From the NCBI RefSeq assembly GCF_002002705.1, contig NZ_MUNS01000041.1:186001-250000 (forward strand): a stretch of 64,000 nt of DNA, given 5' to 3'. This document shows positions 8,925-18,094 of this stretch, in pieces. Under the pieces are notes generated by a model, which was not told the DNA's origin, searched no databases, and was given only the letters and a program-made list of their open reading frames with translations. Numbering within the stretch: the stretch's first letter is position 1; each line of letters begins with the position of its first letter. The position numbers and the translations under genes are program-made. This DNA is from Polaromonas sp. C04. Its GTDB lineage: Bacteria; Pseudomonadota; Gammaproteobacteria; Burkholderiales; Burkholderiaceae_C.

Positions 8925-9743
8925 TCAGCGGCCCGAAAAGCGTGCGGGCCGCTTCTCGACGAACGAGCGCACGCCCTCGGCTGCGTCAATGCTGTTGGCC
9001 AGTCGCCGCTGCACCGGTATGAATTCATGCATCGCGACCAGCGGGCCGTGCTCGACGGCCTTGAGCGCGTTCAGCCGGGTTGCCACCACGGCCAGCGGCG
9101 CCTGCGCGGCAATCACCTGGGCCAGGCGCAGCGCCTCGTCCAGTTCCCGGCCCGCGGGCACGACCTTTTGCACGAAGTTCAGCCGCAGCGCCTCGGCGCT
9201 GCCGAACTCGTCACCGGTCAGCAAATGCAGCAGCGCATTGCCCAGGCCCGCGCGCTCGGCCATGCGCAGCGTGGCGCCGCCCGTGGCCATGATGCCGCGC
9301 CTGACTTCGAGCTGCGAGAAGCGGCAGTTGTCGGCCGCCACCACGATATCGGCGGCCAGCATCAACTCGATGCCCAGCGTGTAGGTGATGCCCTTGACCG
9401 CGACCAGCATCGGCTTGGTGCGGCGCCGGTAGCCCTCCATGCCGAGATTCAAGGGGTCGACCAGGCCCAGCGGCACGGCCTTCTCGCCGCGCTGCATCAG
9501 CGGCGCGATGGTCGGCAGATCCAGTCCCGCGGTGAAGTGCTCGCCCATGGCGTGCAGCACCCCCACGCGCAGTGCTGGGTCGTCGTCCAGCCGCGTATAG
9601 GCCTCGCCGAGCTCGCGGAACATCTTCGGGGTAAAGCCGTTGCGCTTGGCCGGGCGGTTGATGCTGATCAGCAGTACGTGCTCCAGCACCTCGCAGTCGA
9701 TGTTGCCTTCGGGATGGGTTTCAGGCATAGGGGAGAGTGTCAT
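8925..9743 (-). CDS. Enoyl-CoA hydratase/isomerase (crotonase) family protein
   Basis: Crotonase-fold enzyme of 272 residues acting on acyl-CoA thioesters. Both Glu positions that catalyse hydration in classical enoyl-CoA hydratase appear present: one in TLGIELMLAADI and one in FSQLEVRRGIMATGG. The oxyanion-hole segments (HFTAGLDL and VKGITYTLGIE) are also in place. It follows the IclR gene on the same strand with a 33-base gap, so the two are probably cotranscribed. It likely belongs to the divergent carotenoid-oxygenase cluster, where it could hydrate an enoyl-CoA before thiolysis. Substrate unknown. Confidence 0.85.
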   Translation of the reverse strand: MTLSPMPETHPEGNIDCEVLEHVLLISINRPAKRNGFTPKMFRELGEAYTRLDDDPALRVGVLHAMGEHFTAGLDLPTIAPLMQRGEKAVPLGLVDPLNLGMEGYRRRTKPMLVAVKGITYTLGIELMLAADIVVAADNCRFSQLEVRRGIMATGGATLRMAERAGLGNALLHLLTGDEFGSAEALRLNFVQKVVPAGRELDEALRLAQVIAAQAPLAVVATRLNALKAVEHGPLVAMHEFIPVQRRLANSIDAAEGVRSFVEKRPARFSGR

Positions 9744-9776
9744 GCGATGTGTCCTGTTGGGCTGTGGATGAAGGTG

Positions 9777-10592
9777 TCATGCAATCCGTCGGGCCAGAGC
9801 GAGCAATTTTGGCGCGATTTCCTCGCGCAGCCAACTCTCGTTCAATGCCTTGCCCTGGAATGAGCAATTAAGCGCGGCCGTTTCACCGCGGTCAATTTTC
9901 CCGAGCGGAACGGCCACCGCCTGCACGTCGGGATAGACCTCGCCCACCGAAACGCAACTTCCCCATCGCGCGTATTGCGCCAGGTTGCGCATCACCTCGG
10001 TGCCATGCCGTTCCCACTCATCGGGCGTCTTGACGCGTAACTGGTTGAGCAGGGCCTCGCGCTCCCTGGGTGGACAGGCCATCAGGCAGGCGCGCCCGAT
10101 GGCCGTACCCGCCAGTGAGTGGGTGGTGCCGACGTCCAGCGGATAGACGGAGTTGGCGCTATGCCGGATGGCTTCGATGTACACGATGCTCAATCGGTCC
10201 CGGATGCCAATCGACACCGCGCCGCCGGTCTCTGCGGCCAGCTCGAACATCAACGGTCTTGCCTGCCGTCGCACCGTGAAGAGCTCCAGCAGGGGATAGC
10301 CCAGCGACAGTACCGCGGAGCCCAGGCGGTATTTCCCGTAGCTGTCGGTTTGCGCTAGGTAGCCCATGCACATCAGGGTGTAGGTCAGGCGCGAAATGGT
10401 GGCCGCCGGCAAACTCAAACGCTGCGCCAGCTCCTTATTGCCCAGCACGGGCTCGCGCGGGGTGAAGCAATGCAGCAACTCCAGCCCGCGTGCCAGCGTC
10501 GTGGCGAACTGACGGTCTCCTTCGTATTCCTGAAATCCGGCCGGCACGCGGGAGCGGCGGGGGATGGGTAGTGTGTTTTCAGTTTTTGACAT
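9777..10592 (-). CDS. IclR-family transcriptional regulator
   Basis: Regulator of 271 residues. A winged helix-turn-helix lies at about residues 28-90 (ARGLELLHCFTP through LSLPAATISRLTYTLMCMGYL), followed by the IclR effector-binding GAF-like domain (DVGTTHSLAGTAIGRACL near the middle, SCVSVGEVYPDVQAVAVPL later). It is transcribed away from carotenoid oxygenase 1 with 110 bases between the two starts, the usual arrangement for an IclR protein controlling the neighbouring catabolic operon. The effector is probably the substrate or an intermediate of that pathway. Confidence 0.92.
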   Translation of the reverse strand: MSKTENTLPIPRRSRVPAGFQEYEGDRQFATTLARGLELLHCFTPREPVLGNKELAQRLSLPAATISRLTYTLMCMGYLAQTDSYGKYRLGSAVLSLGYPLLELFTVRRQARPLMFELAAETGGAVSIGIRDRLSIVYIEAIRHSANSVYPLDVGTTHSLAGTAIGRACLMACPPREREALLNQLRVKTPDEWERHGTEVMRNLAQYARWGSCVSVGEVYPDVQAVAVPLGKIDRGETAALNCSFQGKALNESWLREEIAPKLLALARRIA

Positions 10593-10619
10593 ATCGAAAT
10601 ACTTTCAATATATCGGAAT
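10591..10619. promoter_or_regulatory. Direct repeat in the IclR/carotenoid-oxygenase divergent promoter
   Basis: ATATCGAAAT (10591-10600) and ATATCGGAAT (10610-10619) are near-identical, spaced 19 bases apart, and sit in the only AT-rich part of this intergenic region. The first copy overlaps the IclR start codon. A regulator site is an inference. Confidence 0.35.
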
Positions 10620-10702
10620 TGGCCGATGGTAATTGTGGCCGCATTCCTAAACTGGCGCACGCTCCAAAAGCGCATCCCCACGTAAACACCGAAGGCGACC
10701 GC

Positions 10703-12145
10703 ATGAAACTCAATGATTTGCCGGCTCACGAGATTCCAGCACTCAACGGCAACAACGCGCCGATTGGGGACGAGACTGTTTTCGACAACATGACCATTCT
10801 GGGTGAAGTGCCCAAGGATCTGAACGGCCTGTATGTGCGCAACGGCCCGAATCCGTTTTTCCCGCCCGACTGGCGCTACCACGCCTATGACGGCGATGGC
10901 ATGGTGCATGCCATCCAGTTTCAAAACGGCAAGGTGGTTTACCGCAATCGCTGGATCCAGACCCGGGCCTTGCAGGAAGAGCGTGCCGCCGGCCGCGCCC
11001 TCTGGAAGGGCCTGAAGGAGCCGATGCGCGCGGACCGCCAGGACGAGCCGCTCAAAAACACCTCGAATACCGATGTCAAGTACCACGCCGGGCGGCTGAT
11101 CACCATGTGGTACCGCTCCGGCATGCCCTATGCCGTTGATCCCTATACCCTGGAAACCCTGGGTGCGGCCGACTATGACGGAGCGCTGACAAAAATCTCG
11201 GCGCACTCGCGGCCAGACGAGCACACGGGTGAGTTGCTGTTTTTTGACTACAGCATGACCGCCCCGTACATGGAGTACGGCGTCATCGGAGCGGACCGCA
11301 AGCTGAAGCACAAAATCGAGGTGCCTTTGCCCGGACCGCGTTTGCCGCACGACATGGCGGTGACCGAAAACTACACCATCCTGCACGACTTTCCGCTGTG
11401 GCCCGATGCCGAGGCCTTAAAGGCCGGACGCTACAAAGTCCGCTTCCATGCTGACCAGCCCACGCGTTTCGGTGTGGTGCCGCGCTACGGATCCTCGAAG
11501 GACATCCGCTGGTTCGAAGCCAAGCCTGCCTACATGCTGCACGTGGTGAACGCCTGGGAAGAGGGTCACGAAGTGGTGATGGTGGGCACGCCGTACCGGC
11601 TTCACGCCACGGCCGACGGGCAGCCGGATGCCCGCCGCCTGGAGCACACCATCAATCAGCGCCAGCGCGACTTCATGCTGTATGAGTGGCGCTTCGACCT
11701 CAAGACCGGCAAGACTCGCGAACGCGTCATTGATGACGTGCTCAACACCGAATTCCCGGTCATCAACAGCCTGTACCAGGGCCGCAAGAACCGTTATTCC
11801 TATAACGTGCTGTTTCCCCAGGGTGGGCGTGAGGAGCCCCGCTTTCCCGGGCTGGTGAAGTACGACCTGAGCACGGGCGGCTACGTGGCTTACAGCGCGG
11901 GGCCGCACTACTTTTACAACGAGCCCGGCTTCGCCCCGCGCGACAACAGCCAGAGCGAAGACGATGGCTACCTTGTGATGCCGGTCTGGAACCCCGCCGA
12001 CCAGCGCTCGGAGATCCAGGTGTTCGATTGCAAAGGGGCTCGCCTGGCCGAGGGCCCGGTGGCCCGGATCGTTATGCCGCGACGCATTCCGCATGGCTTT
12101 CATGCGACCTTTATCAGTCAGCAGACGCTGACGCGCTGGAAGTAA
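10703..12145 (+). CDS. Carotenoid-oxygenase-family dioxygenase 1 (lignostilbene-dioxygenase-like)
   Basis: Non-haem Fe(II) dioxygenase of the carotenoid cleavage/RPE65 family, 480 residues, expected to split a C=C bond into two carbonyls. The four Fe-ligand His are H168 (ISAHSRPD), H216 (LPHDMA), H280 (MLHVVNAWEEG) and H467 (PHGFHATF), at spacings like those of bacterial stilbene-cleaving enzymes. Two of three second-shell Glu seem kept (E350 in NTEFPVI, E419 in SEDDGY). The first, expected after the LLAL-like strand near residue 137, is Tyr (MWYRSG). It is the first gene of the island operon; the CoA ligase starts 3 bases after its stop. Stilbenoids, phenylpropenoids or apocarotenoids are possible substrates. 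Confidence 0.9.
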   Translation: MKLNDLPAHEIPALNGNNAPIGDETVFDNMTILGEVPKDLNGLYVRNGPNPFFPPDWRYHAYDGDGMVHAIQFQNGKVVYRNRWIQTRALQEERAAGRALWKGLKEPMRADRQDEPLKNTSNTDVKYHAGRLITMWYRSGMPYAVDPYTLETLGAADYDGALTKISAHSRPDEHTGELLFFDYSMTAPYMEYGVIGADRKLKHKIEVPLPGPRLPHDMAVTENYTILHDFPLWPDAEALKAGRYKVRFHADQPTRFGVVPRYGSSKDIRWFEAKPAYMLHVVNAWEEGHEVVMVGTPYRLHATADGQPDARRLEHTINQRQRDFMLYEWRFDLKTGKTRERVIDDVLNTEFPVINSLYQGRKNRYSYNVLFPQGGREEPRFPGLVKYDLSTGGYVAYSAGPHYFYNEPGFAPRDNSQSEDDGYLVMPVWNPADQRSEIQVFDCKGARLAEGPVARIVMPRRIPHGFHATFISQQTLTRWK

Positions 12146-12148
12146 ACC

Positions 12149-13894
12149 GTGATCCTGGTTCCGAAAACGAAAATCGACGATTACACAGCCCGTGGCTGGT
12201 GGGGCAGCACCACTTTGTGGAATCTGTTTGCGACGCATGTGCGCGAGCGCCCGGACGCCGAGGCCGCGGTGGATGCGTGCAATCGCCCCGACTTTGCGCA
12301 TGGCGCGCCCAGGCGCCTGACCTGGGCACAGCTGGCGGATGAGGTGGACCGGTTCTGCGGCGTGCTTCTCCAAAGCGGCATCCGCCGTGACGACATACTG
12401 TTGATGCAGTTGCCCAATTGCGTCGAGCAGTTCGTGGTGTACCTGTCCTGCGCCAGACTGGGCATCGTGATCACGCCGGTCCCGGTGCAATACCGTGAGC
12501 ATGAGCTGGCGCACATTCTGTCGATAACGAAAGCGGTCGCGGCGGTCACGTTTGCGCGGATCGGCAAACCCGGTGGCGGGCACCAGAGTGTCGAGATGTT
12601 TGCCGGACTCCAGCAGTCGCATCCCTGTTTGAAGAACATTTTTGCGTGGGGCGAACAGGTGCCGTTGATGGCCACCAACCTCGCGGCGGCGATGGCCGTG
12701 ACCGACGCCGACCGTGAGCGCCTGGCGCGGGCCGAGCGCGAAGCCGCCGTCACCGCCAATGACGTGTTCACGATCTGCTGGACATCCGGCACCGAGGCGC
12801 AGCCCAAGGGCGTTCCACGCAGCCACAACGAATGGCTGGTGGTGGCGCCCTCCGTGATCGAGGCAGGAGAGCTCAAGCCCCAAACCCGAATACTCAATCC
12901 GTTTCCGCTGGTCAACATGGCGGGGGTCTCCAGCGCCTTCGTGACCTGGTTGTCGCTGGGCGCGACCGTGGTGCAACACCACCCCTTTTCCTTGCCGGTC
13001 TTTCTGCGCCAGCTCAAAGAGGAGTGCATCAACTACACCATCGCGCCGCCGGCCATTCTCAACACACTGCTGCAAAATGAAGCCTTGCTGGCGGACATCG
13101 ACTTCGCCAGGTTGACGCGCATTGGCTCCGGCTCGGCGCCCTTGTCGGAGTGGATGGTGCGCGGCTTTGCCGAAAAGCATGGCGTGCAGATCGTCAATTA
13201 CTTCGGCTCCAATGAAGGCGCCGCGCTGTCCGGCACATACAGGGACATGCCCGACCCCACCGCGCGCGCCCAGTTCTTTCCGCGCGCCGGCGTCGAGGGT
13301 TTTGAGTGGCATCTTTCGACTACGCGCAAGATCAGGACCCGACTGGTCGACATGGAAACCGGTGAAGACATCAACGAGGCCGGCCGGCCGGGCGAAATCC
13401 GTTTTGTGGGTCCGACGATTTTCAGCGGGTACTTTCGCGCGCCCGAGCTCACGGACCGCGCCTTCGATGACCAGGGCTTCTACAAAACCGGCGATTTGTT
13501 TGAGATTGCCGGGGACCGATTGCAGTACTACCGCTATGTCGGGCGATCCAAGGACCTGGTGATCCGCGGCGGCATGAACATCTCATCCGAAGAGATCGAG
13601 AACCTGCTGCTGGCCTGTCCCGGCGTGCAGGAAGCCGCTGTGGTTGGCGTGCCGGACGCCATTCTGGGCGAGAAGGTCTGCGCCTGCGTGGTTGCGGCCG
13701 AGGGCCGGACGGTCAACCTGGAAGCCATCACCACCTTCCTGCGCGAGCACAAGCGCGTGGCGGTCTACAAGCTGCCTGAATATCTGCTGCCGCTGCCCAT
13801 CCTGCCGCGCAATCCGGTGGGCAAGATCCTCAAGCGCGAACTGCGCGAACAGGCGAAGTCGCTGGCTCCGCAAAGCGCGATGTTGGTTGCATGA
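12149..13894 (+). CDS. AMP-dependent acyl/aryl-CoA ligase
   Basis: Class I adenylate-forming enzyme, 581 residues, expected to activate a carboxylate to its CoA thioester with ATP. The phosphate-binding A3 motif is at about 208-222 (TICWTSGTEAQPKG), with Glu-Ala where a second Thr-Gly is more usual. The A5-like segment is NYFGSNEGA, the A7 region KTGDLFEI, and the C-terminal catalytic Lys is about K559 in NPVGKILKREL. The N-terminal part resembles 2,3-dihydroxybenzoate and cyclohexanecarboxylate ligases. It sits directly after carotenoid oxygenase 1 and overlaps the next gene by ATGA, so it probably activates an acid formed from the cleavage product. Confidence 0.9.
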   Translation: MILVPKTKIDDYTARGWWGSTTLWNLFATHVRERPDAEAAVDACNRPDFAHGAPRRLTWAQLADEVDRFCGVLLQSGIRRDDILLMQLPNCVEQFVVYLSCARLGIVITPVPVQYREHELAHILSITKAVAAVTFARIGKPGGGHQSVEMFAGLQQSHPCLKNIFAWGEQVPLMATNLAAAMAVTDADRERLARAEREAAVTANDVFTICWTSGTEAQPKGVPRSHNEWLVVAPSVIEAGELKPQTRILNPFPLVNMAGVSSAFVTWLSLGATVVQHHPFSLPVFLRQLKEECINYTIAPPAILNTLLQNEALLADIDFARLTRIGSGSAPLSEWMVRGFAEKHGVQIVNYFGSNEGAALSGTYRDMPDPTARAQFFPRAGVEGFEWHLSTTRKIRTRLVDMETGEDINEAGRPGEIRFVGPTIFSGYFRAPELTDRAFDDQGFYKTGDLFEIAGDRLQYYRYVGRSKDLVIRGGMNISSEEIENLLLACPGVQEAAVVGVPDAILGEKVCACVVAAEGRTVNLEAITTFLREHKRVAVYKLPEYLLPLPILPRNPVGKILKRELREQAKSLAPQSAMLVA

Positions 13895-14592
13895 AGCCGG
13901 TCCTGTTGCTGATTCCCGGCATGCTCAACGATGCCCGTGTCTGGGAGCAGGTGACGCCGTATCTGCAGAATGACGCGGATATTTGCATTGCCAATGTCCT
14001 GAGTCAGGGCGGCATCGTGGAGATGGCACGCGACGCCTGGGCGCAGGTGGCGAATGTGCCGCCAGACACGCCGTTGGTGCTTTGCGGGTTTTCGATGGGG
14101 GGTTACGTTGCTATCGAAATGATGGCTAACAATGCCCGTCCTGTGATGGCTCTGGGGCTGCTGGATACTTCAGCACGTCCTGAATCCAGGGAGGGCGAGA
14201 TGGTGCGGGAGAAAACCATCGCGGCCATCGAGCGCGATTTCCCCAAAGTGGTGGAGGGCATCCTGCAGTTTGGCACGCACGCGGGCAGCCATGCCGATGC
14301 CGTGCTGATGGAGCGCATGCGCCAGATGATGCTGGGTGTCGGACCGCAGGCTGCCATTCGGCAGAACCGCGCCATTGCGAGCCGGGGCGACCACCGGGGG
14401 AGGCTCGCGATGCTGGACATTGCCGCGCTTGTGATGTGTGGCCGCGACGACAGGATCACGCCGCCCGCGCTCTCGCAAGAACTGGCTGCACTGATTCCCG
14501 GTGCCCGGCTTGAATGGATCGAGCAGGCCGGTCATATGACGCCAATGGAACAGCCGGCCAGCGTAGCCGCACTGCTCAAGACCCTGCTCTAA
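13891..14592 (+). CDS. Alpha/beta-hydrolase
   Basis: Alpha/beta-hydrolase fold protein of 233 residues with no signal peptide. The nucleophile elbow is GFSMGG with S68, the acid is probably D186 or D187 in MCGRDDRITPP, and the His is H215 in QAGHMTPME. The oxyanion-hole strand begins VLLLIPGML. Its start overlaps the end of the CoA ligase gene (ATGA), implying translational coupling. In this setting it may hydrolyse an ester, a ring-cleavage product or a CoA thioester; the sequence does not choose between these. Confidence 0.88.
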   Translation: MKPVLLLIPGMLNDARVWEQVTPYLQNDADICIANVLSQGGIVEMARDAWAQVANVPPDTPLVLCGFSMGGYVAIEMMANNARPVMALGLLDTSARPESREGEMVREKTIAAIERDFPKVVEGILQFGTHAGSHADAVLMERMRQMMLGVGPQAAIRQNRAIASRGDHRGRLAMLDIAALVMCGRDDRITPPALSQELAALIPGARLEWIEQAGHMTPMEQPASVAALLKTLL

Positions 14593-14620
14593 CCCCCCTA
14601 CATCATCAGGAGACAAAATC

Positions 14621-15598
14621 ATGAAACGACGCAACGCCCTGCAAACGCTTGGCGCCCTGCCGCTGGCTGCGGCCCTGCCCGCTGCCCGGGCCCAGACCTA
14701 CCCCAGTAAACCGGTATGGATCGATGTTGCGTTTGCCGCCGGCAACACGCTGGACACGGCGCTGCGCCAGGTGGCCGAGATGTTCAGCAAGAACACCGGT
14801 CAGACCCTGCTGATCAACAACAAGCCCGGCGGCTCGGGCATTATCGCGGCACAAACCGTGATGGCGGCGCCACCCGACGGCTACACGCTGCTGCTGGCCA
14901 GCACCAGCATGTTCGCCATCAACCCGCATACCTTCTCGAAGCTGCCCTACGATCCCGAAAAGAGCTTTCGCCCGGTGACGAACTTCCTGGGTGCGTCGCT
15001 GGTCATGGCGGTCAACAACAACGTGCCCGCCAGCAACATCAAGGAATTCGTTGCCTGGGCGAAATCGCGCCCGGGCAGGGTGTCTTTCGCCTCGTTCACC
15101 GCGGGCAATTCATCGCACTTCGCGGGAGTGATCCTGAACGAGCGCGCCGGCATCGACATGCTCCACGTGCCGTTCAACGGCACGCCACCGGCCGTGACCG
15201 CCCTGCTGGGTGACCAGGTGGATGTGGCCTTCCTGCCGCTGCAGGCCGTGAAGTCGTACGTGAGTGCAGGCAGGGTCAAGGTGCTGGCCGTCACAAGCCC
15301 GCAGCGCTCGCCGCTCATGCCGCAGATCGCGACCTTTCGCGAGCAGGGCTATCCGGACCTCGAGATCTACATCTGGTCCGCGATCGTGGCGCCGGCCGGC
15401 ACGCCCGACGCGGTGATCGGCAAGCTGAACACCGAGTTCGTGAAGATCCTTCGATCCGCCGAGATCAAGGAGAAATGGAAGGCCTTCGATTTTGAGCCAC
15501 TGCCTTCCACGCCGCAGGAGTTCAACAGGTTCTGGCAAGCGGATTCGAAGCGCTGGGCCGAGGCCGTGAAGATCTCTGGTTTCAAGGCGACCGAGTAA
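14621..15598 (+). CDS. Bug-type (tripartite tricarboxylate) substrate-binding protein 1
   Basis: Periplasmic solute receptor of the TctC/Bug family, 325 residues. A signal peptide (MKRRNALQTLGALPLAAALPAARAQ) precedes the usual TYPSKPVWIDV start. Family landmarks are NKPGGSGIIAAQ, PPDGYTLLLAS and HVPFNGTPPAVTALLGDQVD. AGGAG lies about 12 bases before the ATG. No TctA/TctB membrane genes are in the window, so it is an orphan receptor, as most Bug proteins are in Burkholderiales. Lying inside the carotenoid-oxygenase operon, it probably binds that pathway's starting compound. Confidence 0.93.
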   Translation: MKRRNALQTLGALPLAAALPAARAQTYPSKPVWIDVAFAAGNTLDTALRQVAEMFSKNTGQTLLINNKPGGSGIIAAQTVMAAPPDGYTLLLASTSMFAINPHTFSKLPYDPEKSFRPVTNFLGASLVMAVNNNVPASNIKEFVAWAKSRPGRVSFASFTAGNSSHFAGVILNERAGIDMLHVPFNGTPPAVTALLGDQVDVAFLPLQAVKSYVSAGRVKVLAVTSPQRSPLMPQIATFREQGYPDLEIYIWSAIVAPAGTPDAVIGKLNTEFVKILRSAEIKEKWKAFDFEPLPSTPQEFNRFWQADSKRWAEAVKISGFKATE

Positions 15599-15600
15599 AC

Positions 15601-16599
15601 ATGAATCGATATCCCTTTGCGCTGCGGCTGCCGGTGTTCGCGGCCCCCATGTTCCTCATCTCCGGCCCGGAGCTGGTGCTCGCGGCCTGCAAGGCCGGCA
15701 TCATCGGCGCCTTCCCCACGCCCAATGCCCGGCCGATCGACACGCTCGACGTCTGGATGAAGCAAATCACCGAAGGCCTGGCGCGCGCGCGCGACGAGCA
15801 GCCGGCGGCCACCATCGGGCCGTGGTGTGCCAACCTCGTCACGCACTCGTCCAACACGCGATTGCCGCAGGATCTGGAACTGGTCGCCAAATACAAACCG
15901 CCGGTCGTGGTGACCGCGCTGGGCAGTCCGAAGCCGGCGATTGAAGTGGTGCAGGGCTACGGCGGACTGGTGTTTGCCGATGTCACCAGCATCACGCTCG
16001 CGAAAAAGGCCGTGGCAGCGGGTGCGGACGGCCTGGCCTGTGTTTCGAGCGGCGCGGGCGGGCACACGGGCTCGCTTTCACCGTTCGCGTTTGTCAGCGC
16101 GGTGCGCGAGTTCTTTGACGGTCATGTGGTCGTTGGCGGCGGCATCAGCGACGGCTGGGGCGTGGCGGGTGCCATCGCCAGCGGGGCCAACTACGTCTAC
16201 ATGGGCACGCGCTTCATCCCGGTGACCGAGAGCCTCGCGCAGGCGCAATACAAGCAGATGCTGGTGGACAGCACCGTGGACGATTTGGTCGTGAGCGCCG
16301 GCATCACCGGTACCCCGGCGAGCTGGCTCAAGCCCTCGCTGCGCGCCAACGGGCTGGACCCCGACAACATGCCGGCCGCGCCGGCGCGCCAGTACGACAG
16401 CAACCAGTCCATCGGTGCCAAAAAGTGGAAAGACGTGTGGGCAGCCGGGCAGGGCGTGGGCGCCATCAAGGCCGTGGAGTCGGTGGCCGAGGTGGTGCAG
16501 CGTCTGGAAGCGGAGTACCGCGCAGCCTGCAGCCGGCTGGCCTCGCTGTCGCAGCCGGTCGGTCATCGTGATTCGAGGAGATTGAGCCGTGCAGCTTGA
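15601..16599 (+). CDS. FMN-dependent nitronate monooxygenase-like oxidoreductase
   Basis: TIM-barrel flavoprotein of the nitronate monooxygenase/2-nitropropane dioxygenase family, 332 residues. It begins LRLPVFAAPMFLISGPELV, has the glycine-rich SSGAGGHTGSLSPF with the His often used as catalytic base, and binds phosphate through VVGGGISDGWGVAGAIASGA and YMGTRF. Relatives act as nitronate oxidases, NADH:quinone reductases or enoyl reductases, so the real reaction is open. It starts 2 bases after the Bug gene and overlaps the second carotenoid oxygenase by 11 bases. The final ~25 residues, including the overlap, are not typical of the family. Confidence 0.87.
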   Translation: MNRYPFALRLPVFAAPMFLISGPELVLAACKAGIIGAFPTPNARPIDTLDVWMKQITEGLARARDEQPAATIGPWCANLVTHSSNTRLPQDLELVAKYKPPVVVTALGSPKPAIEVVQGYGGLVFADVTSITLAKKAVAAGADGLACVSSGAGGHTGSLSPFAFVSAVREFFDGHVVVGGGISDGWGVAGAIASGANYVYMGTRFIPVTESLAQAQYKQMLVDSTVDDLVVSAGITGTPASWLKPSLRANGLDPDNMPAAPARQYDSNQSIGAKKWKDVWAAGQGVGAIKAVESVAEVVQRLEAEYRAACSRLASLSQPVGHRDSRRLSRAA

Positions 16600-18073
16600 A
16601 ATTGTCAACAAGGTACAGCCGACCTTGGTGCCCAACGGGCACCCCTTCATGACCGGTGTGTTCGAGCCGAATTATGTGGAATGCAATGCGCGCGATCTGA
16701 CGGTGATCGGCGAAATTCCCAAGTCGTTGAACGGCGTGTATTTGCGCAATACGCAAAACCCGGTGCATCAACCGCTGGGTCGCTACCACGCGTTTGATGG
16801 CGATGCCATGCTGCACCTCATGAGCTTTCGGAGCGGTAAGTGCGAGTACCGCAACCGCTTCATTCCGACCAAGGCGTTCATCGAGGAGCAGCAGGCGGGG
16901 CGCGCCCTGTATGCCGGGTTGATCGACAACCCGCGTCTGGCCGAGCGTCCCGGCTGGGGTGCTCGCGGCGGGCTGCGTGATACGGCCGCCACGGATGTGA
17001 TCGTGCACGCGGGCTCCGCGCTTGCCACCTTCTACCAGTGCGGCGAGCCATACCGGCTGGATGCACGCACGCTGGCGTTCAAAGGCGCCGACGCATGGGG
17101 CGATCGCATCCTGCCAGACGGGGGCATTTCGGCGCACCCAAAAGTTGATCCCCGCACCGGCGAACTGCTGTTCTTCAATTATTCCAAGCAGGCGCCCTAT
17201 ATGCACTTCGGCGTGGTCGACCAGAACAACCGGCTCGTTCACTACGTGCCGGTGGAACTGCCCGGCCCGCGCCTGCCGCATGACATGGCGTTCACCGAAA
17301 ATTACGCCATCCTCAATGACTTCCCGCTGTTTTGGGATCCGCAGCTGTTGCAGCAGGGCAAGCACAAGGTGGGGTACCACCCGGAACTGCCGTCGCGCTT
17401 TGGCATTGTCCCGCGGCGCGGCAAGCCGGGGGAGGTGCGCTGGTTCGAGGCCAGTCCCACCTATGTGCTGCACTGGCTCAATGCCTGGGAAGAAGGCGAC
17501 GAGATCGTGCTGCATGGCTACCACCAGCGCACGCCACTGCCCACACGCGGCGACGGCGCTGCCGGCTTCGACAACTCCGGCGCGACCCTGGGCCCCGACC
17601 GCTACGGCCCTACGCTGTACTGCTGGCGCTTCAACCTGCGCACGGGGGAAACGCGCGAGCAGCGTCTGTTGGATCAATCGCTGGAGTTCGGCATGATCAA
17701 CACCCGCTACTGGGGCCAGCCGTACCGATATTCGTACAACATGGTGGCGCATCCCAACTCCTTCCTGTTCGACGGCATCACCCGCTTCGACCATGTCAGC
17801 GGCCATTCCGAAAGCTACTCTTTCGGTGCGGGGCGTTTTGGCAGCGAGTCACCGATGGCACCCAACACCAACCCCAGGGGCGAGGACGATGGCTATGTGG
17901 TGAGCTTCGTCACCGACATGAATACCAATACTTCCGAGTGTGTGGTACTGGATGCCAGGAACATCGCTGCCGGGCCGGTCGCACGCATCATTTTGCCGCA
18001 CCGGATCAGCAGCGGCACCCACTCGTACTGGGCCGATGCCAGCGAAATCCGCTCCGACTGGGCGGGGTTTTAA
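16589..18073 (+). CDS. Carotenoid-oxygenase-family dioxygenase 2
   Basis: Second Fe(II) carotenoid/stilbene-cleavage-type enzyme of the operon, 494 residues, using a GTG start with GAGGAG 8 bases before it. Ligand His are H183 (ISAHPKVD), H231 (LPHDMA), H295 (VLHWLNAWEEG) and H478 (SSGTHSYW). Second-shell Glu E366 (LEFGMIN) and E432 (GEDDGY) are visible. The first one is replaced by Tyr Y149 (ATFYQCGEPY), as in paralogue 1. It differs from paralogue 1 across most of the protein and has an inserted segment at about 315-335, so it probably acts on a different double bond or intermediate. Confidence 0.9.
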   Translation: MQLEIVNKVQPTLVPNGHPFMTGVFEPNYVECNARDLTVIGEIPKSLNGVYLRNTQNPVHQPLGRYHAFDGDAMLHLMSFRSGKCEYRNRFIPTKAFIEEQQAGRALYAGLIDNPRLAERPGWGARGGLRDTAATDVIVHAGSALATFYQCGEPYRLDARTLAFKGADAWGDRILPDGGISAHPKVDPRTGELLFFNYSKQAPYMHFGVVDQNNRLVHYVPVELPGPRLPHDMAFTENYAILNDFPLFWDPQLLQQGKHKVGYHPELPSRFGIVPRRGKPGEVRWFEASPTYVLHWLNAWEEGDEIVLHGYHQRTPLPTRGDGAAGFDNSGATLGPDRYGPTLYCWRFNLRTGETREQRLLDQSLEFGMINTRYWGQPYRYSYNMVAHPNSFLFDGITRFDHVSGHSESYSFGAGRFGSESPMAPNTNPRGEDDGYVVSFVTDMNTNTSECVVLDARNIAAGPVARIILPHRISSGTHSYWADASEIRSDWAGF

Positions 18074-18094
18074 CCATCCATGAAAGGCAACACC

